Source: PVC group bacterium
GTDB lineage: Bacteria > Verrucomicrobiota > Kiritimatiellia > SS1-B-03-39 > UBA6053
Assembly: GCA_003565035.1 (NCBI GenBank)
Contig: PXDP01000108.1
Span: 1 to 7,536 of the forward strand
Direction: 5' to 3'
DNA length: 7,536 nucleotides
A program made the translations under genes and the position numbers. Below are positions 1-6,687 of this stretch, in pieces. The notes below the pieces were generated by a model. That model was not told where the DNA came from. It searched no databases and saw only the letters and a program-made list of their open reading frames with translations. Each line of letters opens with the position of its first letter. The first letter of the stretch is position 1.

Positions 1-226
1 ATTCGTTGCGGCGTAATTCGCGGCGCACCCCGTGGGGACCGTCGGACATGGTGAGTTCCGGCAGCCCCAGCCGCGGCACCCCCGCGATGGTGAAGATGGA
101 ATTCGCATGACAAAGCCCCAGTTTCTCCTCGCGGGTCATTTGCGCCAGCCAGCGTTCGGCTTGTGCATGAATATCGGCGGAAAGAGAAACGGAGGGAAGA
201 TGGAAGGGAGTCTGAATATCGATCAT
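1..226 (-). CDS. Glycoside hydrolase family 3 (beta-glucosidase-like), N-terminal part, cut by window edge
   Basis: Only the first 75 codons are present; the gene continues past base 1. The translation contains a stretch typical of the start of the GH3 (beta/alpha)8 domain: an AQMTREEKLGL segment at residues 28-38, then GVPRLGLPELTMSDGPHGVR at 49-68. The Asp of the SDGP motif is a conserved sugar-binding residue in GH3 enzymes. GH3 enzymes remove terminal beta-linked glucose, xylose or N-acetylglucosamine; the specificity cannot be read from this fragment. No signal peptide is seen, so a cytoplasmic enzyme acting on imported oligosaccharides is likely. The ATG at 226 has no Shine-Dalgarno sequence, but a promoter-like pair lies directly upstream. 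The gene has the same orientation as the operon ending at 407, separated by 180 bases. The family call is fairly sure; the start is less so because no in-frame stop lies close upstream. Confidence 0.85.
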   Translation of the reverse strand, partial: MIDIQTPFHLPSVSLSADIHAQAERWLAQMTREEKLGLCHANSIFTIAGVPRLGLPELTMSDGPHGVRRELRRNE

Positions 227-233
227 GAAGCGA

Positions 234-262
234 GATATAGTCGGATTAAGGCGGGGGGGCAA
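234..262 (-). promoter_or_regulatory. Possible promoter for the GH3 gene, giving a leaderless start
   Basis: On the minus strand TTGCCC (262-257) and TATATC (239-234) are separated by exactly 17 bases and resemble sigma-70 -35 and -10 elements. Transcription would begin about 7 bases further on, at or within one or two bases of the GH3 ATG at 226. This fits the lack of a Shine-Dalgarno sequence. Evidence is only sequence similarity, with four of six matches or fewer in each box. Confidence 0.3.
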
Positions 263-285
263 GCCAGGACGAATGCAGAATGACA

Positions 286-320
286 AAGGCCCATGCCTTC
301 GGCTTGGCAAGCTCCGAGCC
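286..320 (-). terminator. Tandem hairpins, possible weak transcription terminator of the operon
   Basis: Two adjacent stem-loops lie about 90-120 bases beyond the stop codon of the dehydrogenase gene. In the minus-strand RNA the first (320-301) has a 7-bp stem with one C-A mismatch, and the second (299-286) has a 5-bp AAGGC/GCCTT stem followed by UGUCAUU rather than a clean U-run. The position suits termination before the GH3 gene, but the stems are short and the U-tract poor, so this is a tentative call. Confidence 0.25.
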
Positions 321-406
321 TTCTTCACGCTCTCCAGGGCAACGGACGTACCGGGGTCCTGCACCTTGCCGCACAACGGAAATAGGCTTCCGCATATCTC
401 CACTTT

Positions 407-1411
407 TTACGTCGTCAAACTCAGCCGCTCGGCGTTGATGCGGAAGTGGATGGACTCTCCGTCGCGGAAGCGGCGGAGATTGTCGAGGCAGACGTGGTGC
501 AGGGGTTTGAGGGCCCCGGTGTCCGGCCAGGCACTCTGATTGAGTTTGTGGCGGGTAAGCACGAGGTTGGGCCAGTGGCGGGCGGGATGATCGGGCGGCA
601 GTTCGTCTTTGCCGTCGAGCACATCGAGCCCGGCGCGAAGGCGGCCGGTTTCGAGTTCGGCGAAGAGGGCCTCCTGATCCACCAGGGCCCCGCGGGCGGT
701 GTTGATGAGGATGCCGCCATCGGGCAGCCGCGCCAGCAGCTCGCGGGTCACACTCCCGCGCGTTTCGGATGTCAGACCCGCGTGGATGGACACGGCGTGG
801 GCGCCGTCAAAGAGGGCGGCGAGGCTGTCCACGCGCTCCGCGTCCTTCGGGATGTCGTCCACGAAGGGATCGTACACCCGAACCCGCACCCGGAAGGGGC
901 GCAGGAGCCTGTGCAGGGCTTTGCCGGAAAAGCCGTAGCCGTAGAGACCCACAGTGAGACCGAAAAGCTGTCCGGGTGAAGCGTCGGGCATGGCTTCCCA
1001 CCAAAGACCGGCCTTATTGTGGCGGAGGTGGCGGGGAATTTCTTTGAGCAGAGTCAGCAACAGGGTGAGCGAGGCCTCTGCCAGTTCGTTCGCGGGCGCG
1101 TCGCCCCAGTTGCTGATGAGCAGACCGGATTCCACCAGCGCCGGCGGCACCATACCCTGCAGGGTGCCGGTGAGGTGGCAAATGTATTGAAGCCTGCCGG
1201 GATAGACCGCCAGCTCTTCCGGGACCGGCAGGGTGCCGTGACCCGTGAGCAGCACATCCGCATCGCGAATGAGGGCAAGCACCTCCTCCTGCGAAAGATC
1301 CTCTGCCGACTCACGCAGTTCAAAATCACCCAGCGCCCGCAAGGCTTCCTGAAAAGCGGGTTTGGTGAAATGCGGCGAGGCATCGCGTCGGGCAAGGTGG
1401 AGGATGTGCAT
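407..1411 (-). CDS. D-isomer-specific 2-hydroxyacid dehydrogenase family protein
   Basis: A 334-residue protein of normal length for NAD(P)-dependent D-2-hydroxyacid dehydrogenases, which interconvert 2-oxo acids and D-2-hydroxy acids. The nucleotide-binding domain shows GYGFSG (158-163, GxGxxG) and the acidic residue ending the second strand in VYDPF (Asp181), which favours NAD over NADP. The catalytic Arg is in NTARG (Arg240) and the catalytic His in LTRH (His288). The segment carrying the usual catalytic Glu is altered: GLDVLDGKDELP (261-272) replaces the common GLDVFEEEPLP and is one residue longer, so Asp269 or Glu270 may serve. The substrate is unknown; pyruvate, hydroxypyruvate, glyoxylate and sugar acids are all possible. 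The ATG lies 4 bases after the stop of the DJ-1/PfpI gene with no strong Shine-Dalgarno, suggesting translational coupling. It is the last gene of the operon. Confidence 0.88.
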   Translation of the reverse strand: MHILHLARRDASPHFTKPAFQEALRALGDFELRESAEDLSQEEVLALIRDADVLLTGHGTLPVPEELAVYPGRLQYICHLTGTLQGMVPPALVESGLLISNWGDAPANELAEASLTLLLTLLKEIPRHLRHNKAGLWWEAMPDASPGQLFGLTVGLYGYGFSGKALHRLLRPFRVRVRVYDPFVDDIPKDAERVDSLAALFDGAHAVSIHAGLTSETRGSVTRELLARLPDGGILINTARGALVDQEALFAELETGRLRAGLDVLDGKDELPPDHPARHWPNLVLTRHKLNQSAWPDTGALKPLHHVCLDNLRRFRDGESIHFRINAERLSLTT

Positions 1412-1415
1412 CCGG

Positions 1416-1925
1416 TCAGCCGTTGATCATGTCCACGAGGGCTTTGGAAAACGCGGCGAGGTCTTTGGGGGTGCGGCTGGCGATCTGATTGCCGTCGATG
1501 ACGACGGGTTCGTCGATCCATTCCGCCCCGGCATTGTTCATGTCGTCTTTGATGCCGACGGTGCTGGTGGTTTTTTTGCCTTTGAGGACTCCAGCGGAGA
1601 TGAGGATCCAGCCGGCGTGGCAGATGTGGGCGATGGGCTTTCCGGCCGCGTCGAATTCGCGGACGAGTTCGAGCACCTTGGGATCGCGGCGGAGTTTGTC
1701 GGGCGCGAAGCCGCCGGGAACAAGGAGGGCATCGTAATCGTCGGAGGCGACATCGGCGATGGCGGCATCACTGACGCAGGGGTAGCCGTGCTTGCCTTTG
1801 TAGAGCCGTTCGGCTTCGGGCGCGGCCACCACGACATTCCAGCTTTCCTCCTCCAGACGGATTTTGGGATACCAGAGTTCAAGGTCTTCGTATACGTCGT
1901 CGATGATGGCGAGAATATGTTTCAT
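1416..1925 (-). CDS. DJ-1/PfpI family protein (PfpI-like, class I glutamine amidotransferase fold)
   Basis: A 169-residue protein matching the PfpI branch of the DJ-1/ThiJ/PfpI superfamily. Visible family marks are an N-terminal Rossmann-like strand followed by DDVYEDLELWYP (9-20), holding the conserved Glu13; VPGGF (69-73); the nucleophile elbow AHICHAG (99-105) with Cys102 and the neighbouring His103; and the C-terminal ASRTPKDLAAF (149-159), close to PfpI-type enzymes. Members have been reported as intracellular peptidases, chaperones, or enzymes removing glyoxal and methylglyoxal damage; sequence alone does not choose. I chose the ATG at 1925 rather than an in-frame ATG at 1964, because it has AAAGGA 7 bases upstream, gives the normal family N-terminus (MKHILAIIDD), and does not overlap oadA, whose stop codon ends 22 bases upstream. 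Confidence 0.9.
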   Translation of the reverse strand: MKHILAIIDDVYEDLELWYPKIRLEEESWNVVVAAPEAERLYKGKHGYPCVSDAAIADVASDDYDALLVPGGFAPDKLRRDPKVLELVREFDAAGKPIAHICHAGWILISAGVLKGKKTTSTVGIKDDMNNAGAEWIDEPVVIDGNQIASRTPKDLAAFSKALVDMING

Positions 1926-1932
1926 GAGGGGT

Positions 1933-1938
1933 TCCTTT
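1933..1938 (-). promoter_or_regulatory. Shine-Dalgarno sequence of the DJ-1/PfpI gene
   Basis: AAAGGA on the minus strand, with 7 bases to the ATG at 1925, inside the 22-base gap after oadA. It decides the start: the longer in-frame ATG at 1964 lies within the oadA coding sequence and lacks family similarity. Confidence 0.7.
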
Positions 1939-1947
1939 GGCGTACGC

Positions 1948-3777
1948 TTACTTGAGTACCGCAATGACTTGCCCCGAATTCACGGGATCGCCAATGCGGA
2001 CGAGGATGTCTTCGACAATCCCGTCCTGCGGCGCTTTGAGCGGCACTTCCATTTTCATGGCTTCGAGAATAATCACCGGATCTCCGGTTTTCACCCGGTC
2101 GCCGGGTTTGGCTTTAACCAGATACACGGTGCCGGCAATCTGGGCCTGGATCTCAATCCGGGGGCCACTGTCGGCTTTGGGCTTGGAGGCGGGGTCAGCC
2201 TCGGCTTCGACGCTGACCTGCACTTCTTCACCATCGACCCGGGTGGTCTCTCCGTCAATGGAAACCTTGAAGGTTTTTCCATCGACTTCGACGGCGTAGT
2301 GTCCGGTGGCGGCGGGTTGCGGAGCGGCCGGTGCCGCCGGGGCTGCTGCGGGAGCGGGCGGAGCTGCGGGTGCGGGGGGCTCTTTTTTGCGAACCATGGT
2401 TTTGGCTTCGCCTTTCAGGAAAGCCACCCCTTTGGCGCCGCAGCTGGCGACGATGAAGATGTTCTCGTCGGTGACGGGAAGCTTCTGTTTTTTGAGTTCG
2501 GCTTCGACGGCTTTGACACCTTTGGTGGGATCGGCGTTGTTGCGGTCGATGGGATGCTCCTCGGTGGGTTCGAGTCCGAGCTGTTCGGAGGCGATTTTGA
2601 TGACTTCGGGGTCGGGGGGAACCGGGGTTTTGCCGAAGTAACCGAGGACCATCTGACCGAAGGGCTGGGCGATCTGCTGCCAGGGGCCGAACATGACGTT
2701 GTTGAAGGCCTGCTGCCAGTAGAACTGGGAGACGGGGGTGACGGAGGTGCCGAAACCGCCTTTGGAGACCACTTCGCGCATGGCGGCGAGGATTTCGGGG
2801 TATTTGTCGAGGATGCCGTTGTCGCGGAGCATCTGGGTGTTGGCGGTGAGGGCACCGCCGGGCATGGGACACCAGGGGATCATGGGCTCGACGCAGGTGG
2901 CCTCGGGCGGGAGCAGGTAATCTTTCATGCAGTCTTTAAAGACGGCGGTGGCTTCGCGGATTTTGTCGATATCGATATCAAGCTGATAGTCGGTGTAGCG
3001 CAGGGCGTGCCACATGGTGAGCACGTCGGGCTGACAGGTGCCGCCGGAGCAGGGGGCGAGGGAGAGGTCAATCGCGTCGGCTCCGGCCTCGAGGGCGGCT
3101 TTGTTGCAGATCACCGCCGTGCCGGCGGTATCGTGGGTGTGATAATGGATGTAGGTGCCTTCGGGCAGAATTTTGCGGGCGCGTTTGATGGTTTCGTACA
3201 CGACCGCCGGGGTGGCGGTGCCGCTGGCGTCTTTGAAGCAGACCCCGTCGTAGGGAATTTCTTTGGCAAGAATCTCGCGGAGGGTCATTTCATAAAAATC
3301 GGCGTCGTGGGCACCCTCGCATCCGGGAGGGAGAGCCATCAGGGTGACGCAGACCTGGTGTTTGAGGCCGTGGTTGGTGATGGATCGGCCGGAGTCGATG
3401 AGGTTGTGCACATCGTTGAGGGCGTCGAAGTTCCGGATGGTGGTCATGCCGTGTTTCTTGAACATCTTCGCGTGCAGATCGACAATGTCGGCGGGCTGCG
3501 ATTCGAGGGCGACGACGTTGACCCCGCGGGCGAGGGTCTGGAGATTCGCGTCGGGGCCGGCGGCGGCGCGGAAGCGGTCCATCATGTCGAAGGCGTCCTC
3601 GTTGCAGTAAAAGTAGAGGGACTGGAAGCGGGCGCCGCCTCCGGCTTCGAAGTAGCGGATGCCGGCATCGCGGGCGGCTTCGACGGCGGGGATGAAGTCA
3701 TCGGTGAAAACGCGGGCTCCGTAGACAGACTGGAATCCGTCGCGGAAGGCGGTGAGCATAAAGTCGGCTTTTTTCAT
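1948..3777 (-). CDS. oadA: Oxaloacetate decarboxylase alpha subunit (carboxyltransferase with biotin carrier domain)
   Basis: A 609-residue protein with three parts: a TIM-barrel carboxyltransferase (about 1-280), a conserved PYC/OADA domain (about 285-460), an Ala/Pro-rich swinging linker (466-490), and a C-terminal biotinyl domain with EAMKME, biotin on Lys575. It moves the carboxyl group of oxaloacetate to biotin, leaving pyruvate. Residues matching known active-site positions of OadA and pyruvate carboxylase are present: Arg12 and Gln16 (substrate), metal ligands Asp13, His213 and His215 (in HTHDTAG), Arg84 (ARGVN), metal-bridging Lys182 (FKDASG) and the Thr311 of PMPGGALT. The usual RDxHQS is RDGFQS here. 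The HMGL-type barrel separates it from methylmalonyl-CoA and glutaconyl-CoA decarboxylases, whose alpha subunits are crotonase-like. AAGGA lies 8 bases before the ATG. oadB ends 29 bases upstream. No biotin carboxylase is present, as expected for a decarboxylase. Confidence 0.93.
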   Translation of the reverse strand: MKKADFMLTAFRDGFQSVYGARVFTDDFIPAVEAARDAGIRYFEAGGGARFQSLYFYCNEDAFDMMDRFRAAAGPDANLQTLARGVNVVALESQPADIVDLHAKMFKKHGMTTIRNFDALNDVHNLIDSGRSITNHGLKHQVCVTLMALPPGCEGAHDADFYEMTLREILAKEIPYDGVCFKDASGTATPAVVYETIKRARKILPEGTYIHYHTHDTAGTAVICNKAALEAGADAIDLSLAPCSGGTCQPDVLTMWHALRYTDYQLDIDIDKIREATAVFKDCMKDYLLPPEATCVEPMIPWCPMPGGALTANTQMLRDNGILDKYPEILAAMREVVSKGGFGTSVTPVSQFYWQQAFNNVMFGPWQQIAQPFGQMVLGYFGKTPVPPDPEVIKIASEQLGLEPTEEHPIDRNNADPTKGVKAVEAELKKQKLPVTDENIFIVASCGAKGVAFLKGEAKTMVRKKEPPAPAAPPAPAAAPAAPAAPQPAATGHYAVEVDGKTFKVSIDGETTRVDGEEVQVSVEAEADPASKPKADSGPRIEIQAQIAGTVYLVKAKPGDRVKTGDPVIILEAMKMEVPLKAPQDGIVEDILVRIGDPVNSGQVIAVLK

Positions 3778-3806
3778 GAGGTCAGTCCTTGGGGTCTTTT
3801 AAAAAA

Positions 3807-4934
3807 TTATTGGGCCAGCTTGGAGAGCAGCACACCGGCGGCGACGGCGGAGCCGATCACCCCGGCGACGTTGGGGGCCATGGCATGCATGAGCAGGAAG
3901 TTCTGCGGATCGGCATCCTGACCCACTTTCTGCACCACGCGGGCACTCTGGGGTACGGCGGAGACACCGGCGGCACCGAGCAGCGGATTGATTTTTGTTT
4001 TCAAAAAGAGGTTCATGAAGCGGGCAAAGAGCAGTCCGCAGGCGGTGGCAATGCTGAAAGCGATGATGCCCAGGGTGAAGATTTTCAGGGAAGAAAGCTG
4101 CAGGAAATTTTCGCCCAGGGTGCCGAGGCCCACGGAAAAGCCGAGGAGGATGGTGACCACGTCGATGAGCGCGTTACGGGCGGTATTGGCCAGGCGGTCG
4201 GTTACGGTGCATTCTTTGAGCAGGTTGCCCAGGAAAAGCATACCCAGCAGGGTCATGGTGGCCGGGACGACCAGGGCGGTAATGATCAGCCCCACAATCG
4301 GGAAAATGATCAACTCGCGGCGGGTGACATTCCGGGGCGGTTCCATGCGGATTTTGCGTTCGCTTTTGGTGGTGAGCGCGTGCATGATGGGCGGCTGAAT
4401 AAAGGGGACCAGCGACATATAGCTGTAGGCGGCGATGGCGATGGGGCCGAGCATTTCCGGGGCGAGGATGGCGGAGAGGTAAATGGCGGTGGGGCCGTCC
4501 GCGCCGCCGATGATGCCGATGGCGGCGGACTGGTTCACGGTGAAGCCGAGGGCAAGTCCGCCGAGCAGGGTGATGAAAATCCCGACCTGGGCGGCGGCGC
4601 CGAGGAGAATGAGTTTGGGATTGGCGATCATGCTGGAGAAGTCGGTCATGGCGCCGATACCCAGAAAGATCAGCGGGGGAAAGATTCCCAGTTTGACGCC
4701 CTGATAGATGAAGTAAAATACGCTGCCTTCATCGTCGACGCCGAGGGAAAGGGTATCGGGGTAAGGAATGTTACCGATAATCATGCCGAGGCCGATGGGC
4801 ACCAGGAGGAGCGGTTCGTATTTGAGGCGGATGGCCAGAAACAGAAAGACACTGCCGATAAGAATCATCAGCAGATGCTGCCAAGTGAGCAGGGCAAAGC
4901 CGGTGGACTGTAAAAAGGTGATCAGCATGTCCAT
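3807..4934 (-). CDS. oadB: Sodium-translocating oxaloacetate decarboxylase beta subunit
   Basis: A 375-residue, strongly hydrophobic integral membrane protein with about nine or more membrane segments. Signatures of the OadB/MmdB/GcdB family are clear: IIGGADGPTAIYLS (141-154), whose Asp146 matches the essential Na+-site aspartate of Klebsiella OadB, SYMSLVPFIQPP (171-182), and NFLLMHAMAPNVAGVIGSA near the C-terminus (345-363). It decarboxylates carboxybiotin on the alpha subunit, using a periplasmic proton, and exports Na+. The family alone cannot tell the substrate; the neighbouring alpha subunit points to oxaloacetate. The ATG at 4934 follows the oadG stop by 3 bases and has GGAG about 9 bases upstream inside the oadG end, so translation is likely coupled. 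A second ATG lies two codons in, so the start is uncertain by two residues. Confidence 0.95.
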   Translation of the reverse strand: MDMLITFLQSTGFALLTWQHLLMILIGSVFLFLAIRLKYEPLLLVPIGLGMIIGNIPYPDTLSLGVDDEGSVFYFIYQGVKLGIFPPLIFLGIGAMTDFSSMIANPKLILLGAAAQVGIFITLLGGLALGFTVNQSAAIGIIGGADGPTAIYLSAILAPEMLGPIAIAAYSYMSLVPFIQPPIMHALTTKSERKIRMEPPRNVTRRELIIFPIVGLIITALVVPATMTLLGMLFLGNLLKECTVTDRLANTARNALIDVVTILLGFSVGLGTLGENFLQLSSLKIFTLGIIAFSIATACGLLFARFMNLFLKTKINPLLGAAGVSAVPQSARVVQKVGQDADPQNFLLMHAMAPNVAGVIGSAVAAGVLLSKLAQ

Positions 4935-4937
4935 ACG

Positions 4938-5195
4938 TCAGCGCTCCGAGGAGGTCAGGTGATGATGAAGGGCGGCCGCTGCTGCTGCGGCGCGTTGGCG
5001 GGGTGTCTCATCCGGGGCCGCAGGCGGGGCTTTTGCGGCGTGCGGATCGAGGAGCGGAGAAAAAACGGCGAGAAAACGGGGCATCAAACCGATAATGATG
5101 CTGACCAGCAGCAGAATGGAGAACACCAGCAAAATACCGATGCCGGCGATCTCAAATCCTTCGTTTTCAACAATATTATTCCATATCGTACTCAT
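4938..5195 (-). CDS. oadG: Oxaloacetate decarboxylase gamma subunit (OadG-like membrane anchor)
   Basis: An 85-residue protein with one N-terminal membrane helix (about 13-36, IAGIGILLVFSILLLVSIII) followed by a polar, Ala/Pro-rich tail ending in seven Ala and HHH. This layout is typical of OadG, which anchors the alpha subunit to the beta subunit and binds zinc through its C-terminal part. Sequence similarity in this family is low, so the call rests on size, topology and place directly before oadB. I chose the ATG at 5195 over an in-frame ATG at 5234: the longer form adds a charged stretch not found in the family and would overlap the preceding stop codon region. AGGA lies 11 bases before the chosen ATG, slightly far. 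The gap to the upstream SDR gene is 46 bases, the largest in the operon, with no convincing promoter or terminator. Confidence 0.85.
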   Translation of the reverse strand: MSTIWNNIVENEGFEIAGIGILLVFSILLLVSIIIGLMPRFLAVFSPLLDPHAAKAPPAAPDETPRQRAAAAAAALHHHLTSSER

Positions 5196-5241
5196 GATGT
5201 CCGGTTTCCTAGCGCGTGAAAAGACCCGTGGCAATTCAATT

Positions 5242-6687
5242 TCATAAAAGATGCGTTTCTTCCGCTTTGCGCACGATTTTTCGGATCAGGCCGCTGAAGA
5301 TGATGCCGTGGAGGGGGTAGAGAACGTACCAATACATCAGTCCCCACAGACCCTTGGGAGCAAAAAAGGCGGTTTGGGTGAGGATGGAGCCTTCGGCATC
5401 GTTGCGGGGTTCGGCCTGAAATTCCAGCCAGGCTTTGCCGGGCACTTTCATTTCCGCGCGCAGTCGGATCAGGCTGCCGGGCTCCACCGCCTCCACCCGC
5501 CAGAAGTCGAGCGCGTCGCCCACACGCAGGCTGTCGGGATCCCGCCGCCCCCGGCGCAGTCCGACCCCGCCAATCATGCGGTCAAGCGCTCCGCGAAGGC
5601 GCCAGGCGACATTCATGAAAAACCAGCCGCGTTCGCCGCCGATGCCGCTGAAGACCCTGAAAACCGCCTCCGGGGAGGCGTTGACCGGGCGGCGGCGGTG
5701 TTCGAGGATGAGGCCTTCGCGCGATTCGAGCACCACATGGGGAAAGGCGTCTCCGGCGGCGTCGGTCCAGCGGGTTTCCACCGTGCCCGCATCGAGGCGG
5801 GCCAGAGCGCGTTCCAGCGAGACCGCATAGGTGGAGGGCTGTATGTCGGGAAAGATGTCGCGCGCGGAAAAATCGGTGACCTTGTTTTCGTTGCGCAGAC
5901 CGAGAATCAGCGGGCGGGCAATGGCGGAGGGGATGGGGGTGACCAAATGCACCCAGTAGGAGGAGAGACGCGGCGTGAGGAAGGGCACCGGCAGCATCCG
6001 GCGTTTCAGTCCCCGGGCCTCCGCATAGGCGGTCATCATGGTGCCGTAAGTGACAACATCCTCGCCGCCGATTTCGATGATGCGGCCCACGCTTTCCTCC
6101 CGGGTGAGGGCTGCGGCCAGGTATTCGAGCACATCGCGGATGCCGATGGGCTGGGCGGGGGTGTAGACCCAGCTCGGGCAGATCATCACCGGCACGCGTT
6201 CGGTGAGGTAGCGGATCATCTCAAACGAAAGGCTGCCGGAGCCGACGACCACTCCGGCCCGGAATTCGGTGACCGGCAGGCCGGCCTCGCGCAGGGCGTC
6301 GCCGGTGGCCTGGCGGGAGCGGAGGTGTTCGGAAAGCTCCTGATTGTCTTTGGCGAGGCCGCCCAGGTAAATGATCCGCTTTACGCCGGCGGTTTTTGCC
6401 GCCCCGGCAAATTCCCGGGCGGCTTTCAGATCCCGTTCCGCATATCCGTCGCCGCCGCCGAGGCTGTGGATCAGATAGTACGCCACATCCATACCGCGCA
6501 TGGCTTCGGCAAGGTCGTCGGATTTGAGCACATCCCCCTGGACGGTTTCCACCTGATCCAGCCAGGGGCGGCCTTTGAGGCGCTCGGGGTCGCGCACCAG
6601 GCAACGGAGGGTATGCCCGTCTTCCAGGAGGCGGGGCACCAGACGCCCGCCCACGTAGCCGGTGGCACCGGTGACGAGCAGATTCAT
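5242..6687 (-). CDS. NAD(P)-binding atypical SDR (NmrA/YbjT-like) with C-terminal DUF2867 domain
   Basis: A 481-residue two-domain protein. The N-terminal half is an atypical SDR/NmrA-like Rossmann fold: TGATGYVG (6-13), then GDV (51-53) and HLRSRQATGDALRE (121-134), a segment common in this group; no standard YxxxK catalytic pair is obvious. The C-terminal part, about 325-475 with GLRRGRRDPDSLRVGD (376-391), matches DUF2867, related to START/SRPBCC lipid-binding folds. A hydrophobic segment near 448-468 may be a membrane-associated helix. Substrate and role are unknown; such proteins are annotated as SDR family oxidoreductases. I set the start at 6687, where ATGA overlaps the fur stop codon (6684-6686), instead of an in-frame ATG at 6795: the short form begins exactly at the Rossmann strand. 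There is no good Shine-Dalgarno, fitting translational coupling to fur. Confidence 0.85.
   Translation of the reverse strand: MNLLVTGATGYVGGRLVPRLLEDGHTLRCLVRDPERLKGRPWLDQVETVQGDVLKSDDLAEAMRGMDVAYYLIHSLGGGDGYAERDLKAAREFAGAAKTAGVKRIIYLGGLAKDNQELSEHLRSRQATGDALREAGLPVTEFRAGVVVGSGSLSFEMIRYLTERVPVMICPSWVYTPAQPIGIRDVLEYLAAALTREESVGRIIEIGGEDVVTYGTMMTAYAEARGLKRRMLPVPFLTPRLSSYWVHLVTPIPSAIARPLILGLRNENKVTDFSARDIFPDIQPSTYAVSLERALARLDAGTVETRWTDAAGDAFPHVVLESREGLILEHRRRPVNASPEAVFRVFSGIGGERGWFFMNVAWRLRGALDRMIGGVGLRRGRRDPDSLRVGDALDFWRVEAVEPGSLIRLRAEMKVPGKAWLEFQAEPRNDAEGSILTQTAFFAPKGLWGLMYWYVLYPLHGIIFSGLIRKIVRKAEETHLL

Larger units (their letters stand above)
227..406. other. Intergenic region with several inverted repeats
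   Basis: These 180 bases lie between the end of the minus-strand operon and the start of the GH3 gene. No convincing ORF is present. Three hairpin-forming segments are visible: AAGGC/GCCTT with a CCAT loop at 286-299; a 7-bp stem GGCTTGG/CCGAGCC with one G-T pair at 301-320 (as read on the plus strand); and a nested pair, GGCAA/TTGCC (338-342 with 366-370) enclosing GGAC/GTCC (344-347 with 356-359). None is followed by a clear run of T on the minus strand, so they are at best weak or Rho-assisted terminators for the upstream operon. A run of seven G on the plus strand occupies 253-259. Confidence 0.5.

Noticed and set aside
253..259. Run of seven G as a phase-variation tract
   Set aside because: It is in the spacer of a putative promoter and seven bases is short in GC-rich DNA; slippage could alter promoter spacing, but nothing here supports it.
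446..979. 177-codon open frame on the plus strand
   Set aside because: Antisense to the 2-hydroxyacid dehydrogenase, whose motifs are clear on the minus strand.
1864..3921. 685-codon open frame on the plus strand
   Set aside because: It is Gly-rich antisense to oadA, has no family motif, and arises because the GC-rich third codon positions of oadA leave few stops on the other strand. The minus-strand frame has full catalytic and biotin motifs.
3789..4913. 374-codon open frame on the plus strand
   Set aside because: Antisense to oadB, with a hydrophilic Gly/Asp/His-rich product of low complexity that is the mirror of a membrane protein.
5200..5240. Promoter-like TTGCCA with a 17-base spacer to TAGGAA before oadG
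   Set aside because: The -10 match is only three of six and part of it is the Shine-Dalgarno sequence of oadG; too weak to call.
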